Shown one piece after another: positions 31,681 through 40,100 of a stretch of DNA of 41,915 bases. The position numbers were made by a program, and so were the translations under genes. Below the pieces are notes generated by a model. It did no database searches, was not told the origin of the DNA, and worked only from the letters and a program-made list of their open reading frames with translations. Origin of the DNA: a virus; the IMG/VR virus record IMGVR_UViG_3300024518_003653, positions 1 to 41,915 of that record. One strand, given 5' to 3'. Position 1 is the stretch's first letter, and each line of letters starts with the position of its first letter.

Positions 31681-31962
31681 TTATCTCCTTGTCACTTCTT
31701 CTGTCTTATCTAATTCTTCAAATGGAATGCCGAAATAAATCTTTGCAAACGAACGGCTGCATACTTGTAAATTCTCCATCTTATTCCATAGCGCACTAGT
31801 TGCTTTACCTTGCCATAATTCTAGAAACAATTTAGAGGCTCCTTCTTTCATTGCTATTTCTCTGCCATATGAATAAGTTGCATAGAGCAAGGGTGTCCAA
31901 TCGCCTTTTTTGGGTTTAGACCTGGAACTGGTAATTGCAAAATAACGAGTTTTTCTAGGCAT
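31681..31962 (-). CDS. Small protein, unknown (93 aa)
   Basis: MPRKTRYFAITSSRSKPKKG with AAGGA upstream, then aromatic strands (LLYATYSYGREIAMKEGASK) and a helix. Belongs to a run of short early genes with close spacing. No motif recognised. Confidence 0.55.
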   Translation of the reverse strand: MPRKTRYFAITSSRSKPKKGDWTPLLYATYSYGREIAMKEGASKLFLELWQGKATSALWNKMENLQVCSRSFAKIYFGIPFEELDKTEEVTRR

Positions 31963-31966
31963 ATAT

Positions 31967-32254
31967 CTAATCCTTTGTGTAATCGAAAAGTTCTATGGCT
32001 TTGTCTTCGATTTTATATTCTTGGGACGCAGTTGCACGTCTTACAACGCGAAACGACATCGCTTTTCTGATGATGTCGTCTTTATCTCCTGTGAGAATGA
32101 GTAAATTAATTAACGTGAACATGCCCAGCCGGACACATTCAAGTTGATCTGGATGCGCGAAAATCGGCTCCCAATCTCCTGGTTCCAAACCGTTGCCGTT
32201 AACAATCGCGACATATCCTGGAAATGCTCGTCTATTCTTTAGGGGTGTTGGCAT
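31967..32254 (-). CDS. Small protein, unknown (95 aa)
   Basis: Begins MPTPLKNRRAFPGYVAIVNG after GAGGAACG; a central hydrophobic helix (LGMFTLINLLILTGDKDDII) is too charged at its ends for a sure membrane span. Overlaps the preceding gene by 23 bases. Confidence 0.5.
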   Translation of the reverse strand: MPTPLKNRRAFPGYVAIVNGNGLEPGDWEPIFAHPDQLECVRLGMFTLINLLILTGDKDDIIRKAMSFRVVRRATASQEYKIEDKAIELFDYTKD

Positions 32255-32438
32255 CTTCGTTCCTCTTGATTTTGGCCTCTAATACATCAACACACTCGGC
32301 TAGTTCAACTATGACACTTGCTAATTGTTCGATGTACCAAGGAATTGGTGGGGCTTCGCTTCCGTGCAAATCATGGTCGGCATTATACTTGCTGAAAATC
32401 GAAGATAGCCGACGTTCTGCTATCTCTTTTGCTAACAT
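32232..32438 (-). CDS. Small protein, unknown (68 aa)
   Basis: ATG 32438 (MLAKEIAERRLSSIFSKYNA) with GGGAGA upstream. Two helices are separated by PPIPWY; the second (QLASVIVELAECVDVLEAKI) is amphipathic and could dimerise. It starts three bases before the upstream gene's stop. Confidence 0.5.
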   Translation of the reverse strand: MLAKEIAERRLSSIFSKYNADHDLHGSEAPPIPWYIEQLASVIVELAECVDVLEAKIKRNEDANTPKE

Positions 32439-32440
32439 CT

Positions 32441-33115
32441 TTATTTCTCCCAACAGGCTTTTACCTGTTCGGCAACGACTTGTCGTTGCTTGATGGATTG
32501 AGACACAGTAATGTCTCTATATCCATGTGCTTTTAGCATCCTGGCGAGGCGCACAGCACCTCGCATACAGCAGCATGAAATGTTGCGTTCTGATTGCGGC
32601 CAATCAAAGAATCCGATTCTTTGATAGAGCGTTGCTTCAACGCTTGCGATTGTTTTAATCCGGCTGTTCGTCGGATTAAAACAATCGACTGTGGCCTTGT
32701 TATTTGGCGTGTGGTGGCATGTCTGACATGCTGGTTGTGGAATCTTACGAATACCTCCATAGCGTTTAGCTTGCTCCAGCAAGTCTAACGCGGCTTGATT
32801 GCATGAGACGAAGGGTTTATCGGCGAAAGGCTGAATCATGCCTTGTTCTTTGATATTTCTTCTCGACTGCTCTGCATGTCGTTTTGCCGAAGCGAACACA
32901 CGTTCGCGAACTTTTGCCCATTGCTTTCCCCATTCGGGTGACATCTTGTTTCCATACAAATCTATCCATTCGTTCCATCGTTTCGAGAAGTCCGGCCAGC
33001 TTTCGTGTTTTCGCTGACGTGGGCTGTTCGGCCGACGCTGGCGGCGTTTCTTTTTGACCTTCACGGCTTTCTTTCGCTTGGGCTGAACTAGGTTAGGAAA
33101 TAACGATTTCTGCAT
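32441..33115 (-). CDS. Basic Cys-rich protein, unknown (224 aa)
   Basis: A strongly basic N-terminus (KRKKAVKVKKKRRQRRPNSP) suggests nucleic acid binding. CQTCHH near residue 133 and CCCM near 182 could bind zinc. The region SKRWNEWIDLYGNKMSPEWG is Trp-rich. I do not recognise the family. The ribosome-binding site is weak. It sits at the head of the run of short early genes. Confidence 0.55.
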   Translation of the reverse strand: MQKSLFPNLVQPKRKKAVKVKKKRRQRRPNSPRQRKHESWPDFSKRWNEWIDLYGNKMSPEWGKQWAKVRERVFASAKRHAEQSRRNIKEQGMIQPFADKPFVSCNQAALDLLEQAKRYGGIRKIPQPACQTCHHTPNNKATVDCFNPTNSRIKTIASVEATLYQRIGFFDWPQSERNISCCCMRGAVRLARMLKAHGYRDITVSQSIKQRQVVAEQVKACWEK

Positions 33116-33124
33116 GGCTATATT

Positions 33125-33430
33125 CTATTGCTCAAACTCAAGAAGATCGATAATAAAATAATCTATTCCTTTTGAATCTATGCTTTCTAGCCATTCTATG
33201 TCCTGATCCATTTTGATGTCTTGCTCATCTTCCTCATGCAGAAATGCATACATGCCCATCCTGTCTTTTGAGTCGTGAATAACGTCACGCAGCATATCGC
33301 CTTGAATTATTAGTGTAAATTCAACTCGGCCAACACCGAGGGAATTGATAAGATTCAGAATTGTTTTTGCTGCTAGCCCTTTTAGCTCACATGTGATTAT
33401 AGTTTTGACTGTGGAGTTGTGTTGTTTCAT
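33125..33430 (-). CDS. Small acidic protein, unknown (101 aa)
   Basis: ATG with GAGGTGA upstream. Beta-alpha start (VKTIITCELKGLAAKTILNL), then an acidic half (LHEEDEQDIKMDQDIEWLES). Small acidic early phage proteins are often inhibitors that mimic DNA, but nothing specific supports that here. Confidence 0.5.
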   Translation of the reverse strand: MKQHNSTVKTIITCELKGLAAKTILNLINSLGVGRVEFTLIIQGDMLRDVIHDSKDRMGMYAFLHEEDEQDIKMDQDIEWLESIDSKGIDYFIIDLLEFEQ

Positions 33431-33435
33431 GGTTC

Positions 33436-33696
33436 TTAATCACCTCTTGGCAACGATTTTGGTAACATCGGATATTCACGACTTGCTGTGGACAGAAATC
33501 TGGCGAAGTTCTCTACATCTGAATCTTCCATCCTTCGATACATATAAAACACGTTTCTGTCACTTGTGACTGTTAGTCTCGGCCATAACACATCTGCACG
33601 TTCTCGTCCAAATATATTGACAAATTGTTTATACGTCGTATCTTCTCGGAACTGGAATATTAGAGATAATAATAATTCGACTTGTCCTTCGTTCAT
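33436..33696 (-). CDS. Small protein, unknown (86 aa)
   Basis: Starts MNEGQVELLLSLIFQFREDT after TAGGAGA. Helical N-terminus, a strand pair (WPRLTVTSDRNVFYMYRR) and a further helix. Compact alpha-beta domain of unknown role, five bases from its neighbour. Confidence 0.5.
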   Translation of the reverse strand: MNEGQVELLLSLIFQFREDTTYKQFVNIFGRERADVLWPRLTVTSDRNVFYMYRRMEDSDVENFARFLSTASREYPMLPKSLPRGD

Positions 33697-33708
33697 GAGT
33701 TCTCCTAT

Positions 33709-34026
33709 CTAATTTATTATCCAACCAAGCGTTAACCATGTGGCGATAAAGAATGTAGCAAAGCAGCAAATTCCGAGAATCCACATTGCTAATACTCTGC
33801 GAGAATCATTGCTTAATCTAACACGGCTCTCTTGCTTAGCGCGTTTGGCTTTTAATGCGGCGAGATTTGCTTGTATTCTGGCTCTGCTTATTTTGACGGG
33901 TGGAGTGCTTTCATCTTGTGGTTGAATCGGTACGAGTTCTGATTGATTCTTGCCAGATTTTACTAAATCTCTTGAATGCACGAAATAGAGTTTGCCATTA
34001 ATCTTAAGTGGTATTCTTTTGTCCAT
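33709..34026 (-). CDS. Single-span membrane protein (105 aa)
   Basis: A beta start (PLKINGKLYFVHSRDLV), a linker rich in Pro, and a basic helix (RIQANLAALKAKRAKQES) precede one strong C-terminal membrane segment (VLAMWILGICCFATFFIATW). The topology suggests a tail-anchored protein with its soluble part in the cytoplasm. ATG follows AAAGGAAA. Confidence 0.55.
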   Translation of the reverse strand: MDKRIPLKINGKLYFVHSRDLVKSGKNQSELVPIQPQDESTPPVKISRARIQANLAALKAKRAKQESRVRLSNDSRRVLAMWILGICCFATFFIATWLTLGWIIN

Positions 34027-34046
34027 AATACTTTCCTTTCCTTGAG

Positions 34047-34081
34047 CGTTTCCTGCACCTGGGTCACAGGTGCAGGAAACG
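34047..34081. repeat. Intergenic perfect hairpin
   Basis: CGTTTCCTGCACCTG / CAGGTGCAGGAAACG, 15 bp with a five-base loop, in the leader of the membrane-protein gene. Confidence 0.7.
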
Positions 34082-34089
34082 GCCGTTAA

Positions 34090-34530
34090 TTATCGCATCC
34101 GGTCAATGGGATGTCGGATTAGAACGTAATGAGGCTTGTCGCAAACTTCGATCAAGAATTTCAGCCTTTTAAGCTCATCTACTGTCTTTTCTGAGTAGAC
34201 GGCTCCATCAGGGTCATAGCTAACCCATTCGTTTAGTTCGTCAACGACTTCGGCATAATGATCTGGATATGAGATGATGATACCCATCTCTCCTACCATT
34301 GCCCATCGGTGGATAGCAATGTGAGCGAACGTTTCAGAGGTTATTTCGCTGACAATGCTAAGACGCATTTCTTCTGAATGGAAGCGTAGTTGTGATGGTT
34401 GCACATATCTGTGAAGATGTTCTCTTTGCTGGTCATAATCTCCTGTGTCAGGCATTCTGACGACAAATGAACCACCACCTAAATATTGAATTGGTTGATC
34501 TGATTCAACGAATGTAATTTCTTGGGTCAT
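34090..34530 (-). CDS. Hypothetical protein (146 aa)
   Basis: ATG 34530 (MTQEITFVESDQPIQYLGGG) with AAAAGGAC upstream. Beta-rich first half, then VSEITSETFAHIAIHRWAMV and a strand (EMGIIISYPDHYAEV). No family recognised. It is flanked by hairpins on both sides. Confidence 0.55.
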   Translation of the reverse strand: MTQEITFVESDQPIQYLGGGSFVVRMPDTGDYDQQREHLHRYVQPSQLRFHSEEMRLSIVSEITSETFAHIAIHRWAMVGEMGIIISYPDHYAEVVDELNEWVSYDPDGAVYSEKTVDELKRLKFLIEVCDKPHYVLIRHPIDRMR

Positions 34531-34553
34531 TATCTTGTCCTTTTCTTTTCTTG

Positions 34554-34589
34554 GGTTGGGATCTATCCGTCTGCGGATGAATCCCAACC
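34554..34589. repeat. Paired intergenic hairpin, copy 1
   Basis: GGTTGGGAT...ATCCCAACC with an inner ATCCG/CGGAT. The homologue at 35075-35110 has a compensatory T-A to C-G change in the outer stem. Lies upstream of the ribosome-binding site of the gene starting at 34530. Confidence 0.65.
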
Positions 34590-34609
34590 AAAATAAATAT
34601 TATTGGTTC

Positions 34610-35059
34610 TTATTCTTCTTCTTCTCTTGCTAGCCAATCCTCAATAGGCTCTAACCAAAAAGGTTCGTAAATCTTAAAGTTGACATCTTTGGGAAGTTTG
34701 CCGAATTGTTCTCTGATTTTAAATGGAATGAAGAAATTCTCGCCTACTTCGTAGTGCTTATTTCCTGTTATGAAGTCCAGATACTTGGCAGCATCGTGTA
34801 AGTGTATAGGCCATAATGAATGATCTGTTGAAATCTGTAGCACTATCAATTCCTCGATAACAATATTTATTGTCTGAACGTTATTGATAACTAAGCCAAT
34901 CAAAGCAATGGCTGTCATTCGTTGATCTTTTTTTGTTTGGGCTATCCGATACATTAGTTCATGAGGGAAAAATGAACTACCATTTTCGCCTAAGAAAGGA
35001 GGGAAGAAAGTTCCTTTCTTTTCTCCTTTCAGTGGTTTTCTTGCTGCTGTTAATTCCAT
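34610..35059 (-). CDS. Hypothetical protein (149 aa)
   Basis: ATG after AGGAAAGGA. After a basic N-terminus it has a helix (MTAIALIGLVINNVQTINIV), a segment LWPIHLHDAAKYLDFITG and an acidic tail (WLAREEEE). No recognised motif. Confidence 0.55.
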   Translation of the reverse strand: MELTAARKPLKGEKKGTFFPPFLGENGSSFFPHELMYRIAQTKKDQRMTAIALIGLVINNVQTINIVIEELIVLQISTDHSLWPIHLHDAAKYLDFITGNKHYEVGENFFIPFKIREQFGKLPKDVNFKIYEPFWLEPIEDWLAREEEE

Positions 35060-35074
35060 GATTTTCCTTTCCTG

Positions 35075-35110
35075 GGTCGGGATCCATCCGTCTGCGGATA
35101 AATCCCGACC
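35075..35110. repeat. Paired intergenic hairpin, copy 2
   Basis: GGTCGGGAT...ATCCCGACC with inner ATCCG/CGGAT; same loop and position as copy 1 at 34554-34589. Confidence 0.65.
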
Positions 35111-35122
35111 TAAAATATATTC

Positions 35123-38100
35123 TTATCCGAATAAACTAAGTTGAGTATTAGTCACCTCCGTCTTTTTGCGTCGTTTCTTTTTGGGAGGAATGCCTGTAGT
35201 AAGGCCAAAGACAAGTCGTGTTTGCCGCACTTTCGGCACGAAATCAATTGGCGGCATGTCCGGCTCTGGTTCTGGCTCCGGTTCTGGTTCTAGCTCCGGT
35301 TCCGGCTCCATGTCTTCCATCTCGTAACCAATGTAAGACTCATCGTTTGCGAATTCTTCGTTAGCTTTCTTGAACGCATCGGCCAAACTTTCCACGTCCG
35401 GCATTTCTGATTCTGCCACATCTGGATGATACTGTAATGCTAGAGCGCGATACAGTTTCTTTGCTTCTTTTTTGCTGGTACATTCAGCAAAATGTCCTGC
35501 AAAAATATCTTGTTGAACATCGGCATACTCATTGTTAATACGCTGCATCTTTTCCGTGATGTCTGGTGCTTCGGTTAACAGTCTTGCTAATGCTGATTCG
35601 ATGTCAGTTTGACTAAGGTCATCCAATTCGGCTAATGATTCGTCGGGAATGGTATCACCATTCACGCGCAAAGTTGCGGCTGCTTTAGCCGCAATGAGCA
35701 TTAGCGCATCTTGCTGCAAAGTATTCTCGTAACAATAATAGTAAACTTTGACTGGCTCTGTTTGCCCAATTCGCCAGGAGCGTCGGCTGGCCTGTAGAAC
35801 AGTGTAAATGCTGTACTCGGTTCCCATCCAAACGATAGTTGGAAAATCGAGTAAATCGAGTCCTGTCTCGACTTTGCGAGGATGGGTGATAAGGACGTTT
35901 ACGTCGTTATCAACCTGTTTCTTGATCCAGGCTTCGCGTCTGTCTGGTGCCACTTTGAGAACGGCAGCTTTCAGGCCAATATTCTCAATCATTTGCACCC
36001 ACTCGGCAGTAATGTCGAGTGTGCCAGTCTGCTGGCAAAGCAGGAGAACACGTCGTCCTGCGGCATGTTCTTCTGCAATCAAATCCAGGATAGCTTGCTC
36101 TTTTGGATATGGTGCTCCATATTCAAGTGCTTGCGCTGCGGCTATGATTCGGTCAGGGTCTTTCGGGTCTTTGACAATTCTGACTCGCCAAGGCGCGTCC
36201 GGCCATGTTAGTAAAGCCTGTAAGTAGGCTCCGAGCAACGATTTATCCTTTCGGATAAGTCGTTGTCTGAGTTCGTTTTTTAGACTGTTTGCAAACGAAC
36301 TGTAAACGGCTTCCATTTCTGGAGTCATGCCTACAGAAATGGGTATTTCTTCGTAAGTGGGAAGTGCAAATCCCATATCTCTGAGCGATACAAAGATGCC
36401 TCTGTTCAAGAGCCAATACATCATTGAAGGACTGCCTCCTGGCAGTTCTTTGACAGTAGTTCGGCTCTTGACATTTCCTGATCCACTATGTTCTTCTGAG
36501 AACGTAGTGGTTTCGACGCTTTGCAGAATCCCGTATTTAGCCACCCACTTTTTGACTTCTGTTTTCTGGTACTCTTCGGCCATTTGTGGAATCGCACGAT
36601 GGAACAAATGGAAAAGTGTTGACGCTTTTCCTCCGTAAATCGTGCCAGTTAAAAGGACTATTTTTCTGGCGGCGACACATAGACGATGAAACGCATAACC
36701 ACGATCTGAATCTGTTCCTTTGAATTGATGACACTCGTCAGCAATTAGCAAATCAACATACCGTTTGTACTTGCGATTAATGTAGGTAGCCAACGGGTAC
36801 CGTGCATTATTGCCTCGTTTGTCTCGAATATCTTGATAAAGAGGCGATTTGCATTTGTGGCATTTTACGCGATTGCTTTTCAAGTCTCCTGGTTGAAGCA
36901 ACGTGTCTCGCCAGTATTGTCTTGTGCCGCAATCTGGACAACGCAATGCTCGTGCATTCGTGTATTGGTTCCATTTTTCTGCCGGAATATGAGGCTTGCC
37001 ATTTGACGCAGGTGTTCCTAAATGGAATCGAGACAATCTTGTTGGCTTGATTCCTCCTTTCGGTGATGTTCGTTCAAATGTGGCCGAGCCACACCAATCT
37101 AGGGCATGTTCCCATCCTGACCCGCTTCGACTTTTGGTTTCCTTTAGGATACCAAAGATTATACCGTCTGCTTTCATCCAACGGTCTACGTCACTAATTG
37201 AATTTAGCTTGATAGTTTTGGCGACAGGCCATACATGCTTAATTTCTCGTATCCATTTATTTACGAGATGTGGTGGACATAGAACGAGAATGTGATTCAT
37301 TCGCTTGCCTGAACCGTGCAGTGCTGCGGCAATGCCTGGGCCAATCAAGGTCTTTCCGGTTCCCATCTCTCCCACGACGATAACCTCGCGGCGAGTCTTG
37401 AGTCGGGTGGCGGCTGCGGCTACAGCATGGGCTTGAGCAGGTAAGAGTCCTGGTTTCCCGACCAGGGGAATGAGTCTATGAGGATTGAGTTTTTTAATGG
37501 TTTTCCCAAACCCATTAAAATCAAAGTTGTATTTGGGTGGATAATCATCTTTGATTATTGCAGTCAAATGACCGATCCATTTTTCCAAAAATGGATGAAG
37601 TGCTGCTCCTTCATGCTGCGTGATTTTGCCCTCATTGTCTATGGTCGTGATGCGCGTATCCACCTGCTCAGTAGTTCGCTTAACTTCTGCACGGCCGTTT
37701 TCTCTTGGTTCCGTCGTTTGAGTGACAACGAACTTCTTGTGCGATTGACCTTTGATAAGCAGTCGGATATTGCCTTCTTGCAATATCTGATTGTTCAAAT
37801 GTCCGGCCGCGATGGTTCCGACCAAGTGGCCGATTTTCATCGGGGTCAATGGACGCAAAACTGAATGTATTTCAGTTGGATGAAGATGTGTCTGATAGGA
37901 ATCAGAGTTGACTACTCCATGTTTCCGTGCTTCGGCTAATGCATCCGCAGGATTGATAAACATGCCCTGAAATTTAAACGAGGAGTCTGGCACAATTGCC
38001 TTCTTAGGCAATTTGTACTCGTTTTCTCCCGTCTTTAATACTTCCCATGCTTCGCCTTTCTCTCCGATTTCGAGCAATAAATTCACTTTGTCAGCCGTTG

Positions 38101-38686
38101 GGATGCCTGACTTTTTGTTTCTTAGACCAAAGACAACAACCTGATTAAATTGCTCGTAAAATGGATCAGGAAAACGATACACTTGAATAGTATTGAACCA
38201 AGATGTCAGATAACGAACCGTTTTCTTTCTGGTCAGCATATGGTGTGGCACAACCCATACCAACAGTCCAAACTCTTGCAACCATTTGCGAGTGTGGACG
38301 AGCCAAGTATGCTCGGCTCGGCCGAGATGCTCGTCGAGCCACAGGTACGGCGGGTTCTCGTACAACATGCCAAACCCATCTGAGCTAACTGTGGCATTAA
38401 AATAAGATTCATTTAAAACGTGCGTTTTATTGTCGTTTTGCTCAGTTTCGTCCAGAAATTGAGCAAGCATCTTTTGTGTACTTTCGGCACGTTCTTTGTG
38501 AATCTCAATTGCATACGGGTTTCCTTGAATGCAATTTGCTAATCGGGTGATTGCTGCTCCACCACCAGCGCAAGGGTCTAGCATTCTGACTCCTGGCTGT
38601 GGCTGAACATGCGAGGCAATCAATTCTGTTATTTCCGGTGGAAGCGGGTAATATCCCGCTTTCTTTACATTTTGTAATCGTGACAT
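35123..38686 (-). CDS. Methyltransferase + SNF2-type helicase + J-domain fusion with clamp-binding tail (1187 aa)
   Basis: Residues 1-190 are an adenine-N6-type methyltransferase: MLDPCAGGG (35-43), IEIH (60-63), NPPY (111-114). Residues about 400-980 are a superfamily 2 ATPase: GEMGTGKT (439-446), DECH (650-653), LLTGTIYGG (679-686) and a late RRSWRIGQTEPVKVYYY (motif VI of SNF2 enzymes). A zinc ribbon (CPDC 583-586, CHKC 609-612) is inserted between Walker A and DECH. Residues about 1065-1115 form a J-domain (LYRALALQYHPDVA, HPD 1087-1089; FKKANEEFA). An EP-repeat linker and a basic patch lead to QLSLF (1182-1186), the canonical beta-clamp peptide. ATG follows TAGGAGA. It probably remodels replicating phage DNA with host clamp and DnaK. 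Confidence 0.85.
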   Translation of the reverse strand: MSRLQNVKKAGYYPLPPEITELIASHVQPQPGVRMLDPCAGGGAAITRLANCIQGNPYAIEIHKERAESTQKMLAQFLDETEQNDNKTHVLNESYFNATVSSDGFGMLYENPPYLWLDEHLGRAEHTWLVHTRKWLQEFGLLVWVVPHHMLTRKKTVRYLTSWFNTIQVYRFPDPFYEQFNQVVVFGLRNKKSGIPTADKVNLLLEIGEKGEAWEVLKTGENEYKLPKKAIVPDSSFKFQGMFINPADALAEARKHGVVNSDSYQTHLHPTEIHSVLRPLTPMKIGHLVGTIAAGHLNNQILQEGNIRLLIKGQSHKKFVVTQTTEPRENGRAEVKRTTEQVDTRITTIDNEGKITQHEGAALHPFLEKWIGHLTAIIKDDYPPKYNFDFNGFGKTIKKLNPHRLIPLVGKPGLLPAQAHAVAAAATRLKTRREVIVVGEMGTGKTLIGPGIAAALHGSGKRMNHILVLCPPHLVNKWIREIKHVWPVAKTIKLNSISDVDRWMKADGIIFGILKETKSRSGSGWEHALDWCGSATFERTSPKGGIKPTRLSRFHLGTPASNGKPHIPAEKWNQYTNARALRCPDCGTRQYWRDTLLQPGDLKSNRVKCHKCKSPLYQDIRDKRGNNARYPLATYINRKYKRYVDLLIADECHQFKGTDSDRGYAFHRLCVAARKIVLLTGTIYGGKASTLFHLFHRAIPQMAEEYQKTEVKKWVAKYGILQSVETTTFSEEHSGSGNVKSRTTVKELPGGSPSMMYWLLNRGIFVSLRDMGFALPTYEEIPISVGMTPEMEAVYSSFANSLKNELRQRLIRKDKSLLGAYLQALLTWPDAPWRVRIVKDPKDPDRIIAAAQALEYGAPYPKEQAILDLIAEEHAAGRRVLLLCQQTGTLDITAEWVQMIENIGLKAAVLKVAPDRREAWIKKQVDNDVNVLITHPRKVETGLDLLDFPTIVWMGTEYSIYTVLQASRRSWRIGQTEPVKVYYYCYENTLQQDALMLIAAKAAATLRVNGDTIPDESLAELDDLSQTDIESALARLLTEAPDITEKMQRINNEYADVQQDIFAGHFAECTSKKEAKKLYRALALQYHPDVAESEMPDVESLADAFKKANEEFANDESYIGYEMEDMEPEPELEPEPEPEPEPDMPPIDFVPKVRQTRLVFGLTTGIPPKKKRRKKTEVTNTQLSLFG

Positions 38687-38695
38687 AATTCTCTC

Positions 38696-39277
38696 CTAAA
38701 AGCTAAGAGCATTGCTATTCAATCCACTTGACAGCAGTCTTGCCCACTTGTCCGTGTCTGTGATGACGTACCATGCACCTAATCCAATACTGTCGTATAT
38801 TGATGTTTGCGTGATGTATCGCTGTTTTCGTCCATGCTCCCACAGGTACAAAATCCATTCAAATTTAGAACGTAGTGGCAACGGCAACGCCTTGTCTAAC
38901 ATCAGATAGAAATTCCGAGGTATCATCTCTTCCCCATCACCGAGTAAGTAAAAATACCCCTTTCCTGGCTCCATGCTTTTGTAGCTGGCTTGTTTGTTAA
39001 TTAACCACATTTCTTTCCAGCCACATGGCAAGACAGCGGTCATTTTTAAGAAATCTTTACTACCTCCTAATTTCACGGCGCAGGTGTTGATTGAGTGCTG
39101 GCTTCCTCCATGCATCAGAGATGCCCAATTGGAATTAACACGAGCAGCATCACCAATCATTTGCATGGCGACAATTGTAGATTTGGATTCATGTGGCACA
39201 AATGTTGGTACATGTGTGCGGAATTGACCAAGATGAATTGTAAAATCGTCGCGTACCCGATATTTTAAATAGCTCAT
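38696..39277 (-). CDS. Hypothetical protein coupled to the helicase (193 aa)
   Basis: ATG with AGGAGAG, next to element copy A. A beta-rich N-terminus (YRVRDDFTIHLGQFRTHVPT) is followed by mixed alpha-beta sequence with EWILYLWEHGRKQRY. It lies ten bases upstream of the helicase gene, so a role with the helicase is likely. No motif recognised. Confidence 0.55.
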   Translation of the reverse strand: MSYLKYRVRDDFTIHLGQFRTHVPTFVPHESKSTIVAMQMIGDAARVNSNWASLMHGGSQHSINTCAVKLGGSKDFLKMTAVLPCGWKEMWLINKQASYKSMEPGKGYFYLLGDGEEMIPRNFYLMLDKALPLPLRSKFEWILYLWEHGRKQRYITQTSIYDSIGLGAWYVITDTDKWARLLSSGLNSNALSF

Positions 39278-39289
39278 GACACTCTCCTA

Positions 39290-39480
39290 TGTAACGTTTA
39301 CTGGTGGCCAGGTTGGCGGCCGAAGATCTGAAGGTGGATAACTGTTACCAATTGCATCGCAATTTGTAACATATTGCGGCCGGTGCAGCTGCTCCGGCCG
39401 CAGTATGTGTTACAGAACATTGTTCAGACGGCATTGGGGACTGAACGCGGCCAAAGCAGAGGGGCGCTTGCAATGTTCTG
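39290..39480. repeat. Multi-hairpin intergenic element, copy A (with second module)
   Basis: First module 39290-39414: TGTAACG...GTTACC, AATTGC-ATC-GCAATT, and TGTAACATATTGCGGCCGG...CCGGCCGCAGTATGTGTTACA. Second module 39413-39480: CAGAACATTG...CAATGTTCTG around GTTCAG...CTGAAC on the minus strand. Closely related to copy B at 11080-11270. Confidence 0.75.
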
Positions 39481-39536
39481 GCTCCTAAAAGCTAGAAATA
39501 AATGGAGAATACCCTGCTCCGAGGAGCCTGATTCTC

Positions 39537-40100
39537 TTAGGTTGCTATTGCTGAACTGTTCGCCCATGTGTAAAACTCCGTCGCCGAAGGATTCCAGCCG
39601 TCTCCATGCAGACTAATACCCATTTTAAACATTGTGTGCATTCGTTCAGGAATTTCTTTTCCGTCAGAAAACTGGAGACTCTTAGGAATCGAGTTGATGA
39701 CGGGTTTCTGCTCTGGTGCATTTTTCCCAGTTACCTGCTCTACTAGAAAATCTAACTTAGCATTGATTTGCTCTAAAGTTTTGTGGATGGCCGGATCGTA
39801 ACTGGTTGCATTGGTGGTGCCAGTTGCCACGGCCGACTCCAAACGGATGATGTCCTTGTAGGGATTGCCTTTTGCATTCGTTTTTTCGCTTTCAGTGTAA
39901 TAAGCGTAAAACGCACAATGCTCGGGCAATTTTTCAGGATTGACTCCTACTTGCAACAACATGGCTGGATCGAATAATGACAAAACAGGGTAAGCCAATC
40001 GAGAATGTTCGCCTCCGGCGAATAGCTGCACGATGGGCTTTCCTGCTTTTGTGGTGTTAGCTAACACCTTAGTGATTAAGTATCGCTTTTCTTCGTTCAT
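39537..40100 (-). CDS. Hypothetical replication-region protein (187 aa)
   Basis: Overlaps the SWIM gene by four bases. Its first 90 residues look like a small beta domain (RYLITKVLANTTKAGKPIVQ; PYKDIIRLESA), followed by a coiled linker (KTLEQINAKLDFLVEQVTG) and a C-terminal domain (SATEFYTWANSS). The N-terminus could be an OB-type fold, which is only a suggestion. It is encoded between SSB and helicase. Confidence 0.5.
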   Translation of the reverse strand: MNEEKRYLITKVLANTTKAGKPIVQLFAGGEHSRLAYPVLSLFDPAMLLQVGVNPEKLPEHCAFYAYYTESEKTNAKGNPYKDIIRLESAVATGTTNATSYDPAIHKTLEQINAKLDFLVEQVTGKNAPEQKPVINSIPKSLQFSDGKEIPERMHTMFKMGISLHGDGWNPSATEFYTWANSSAIAT

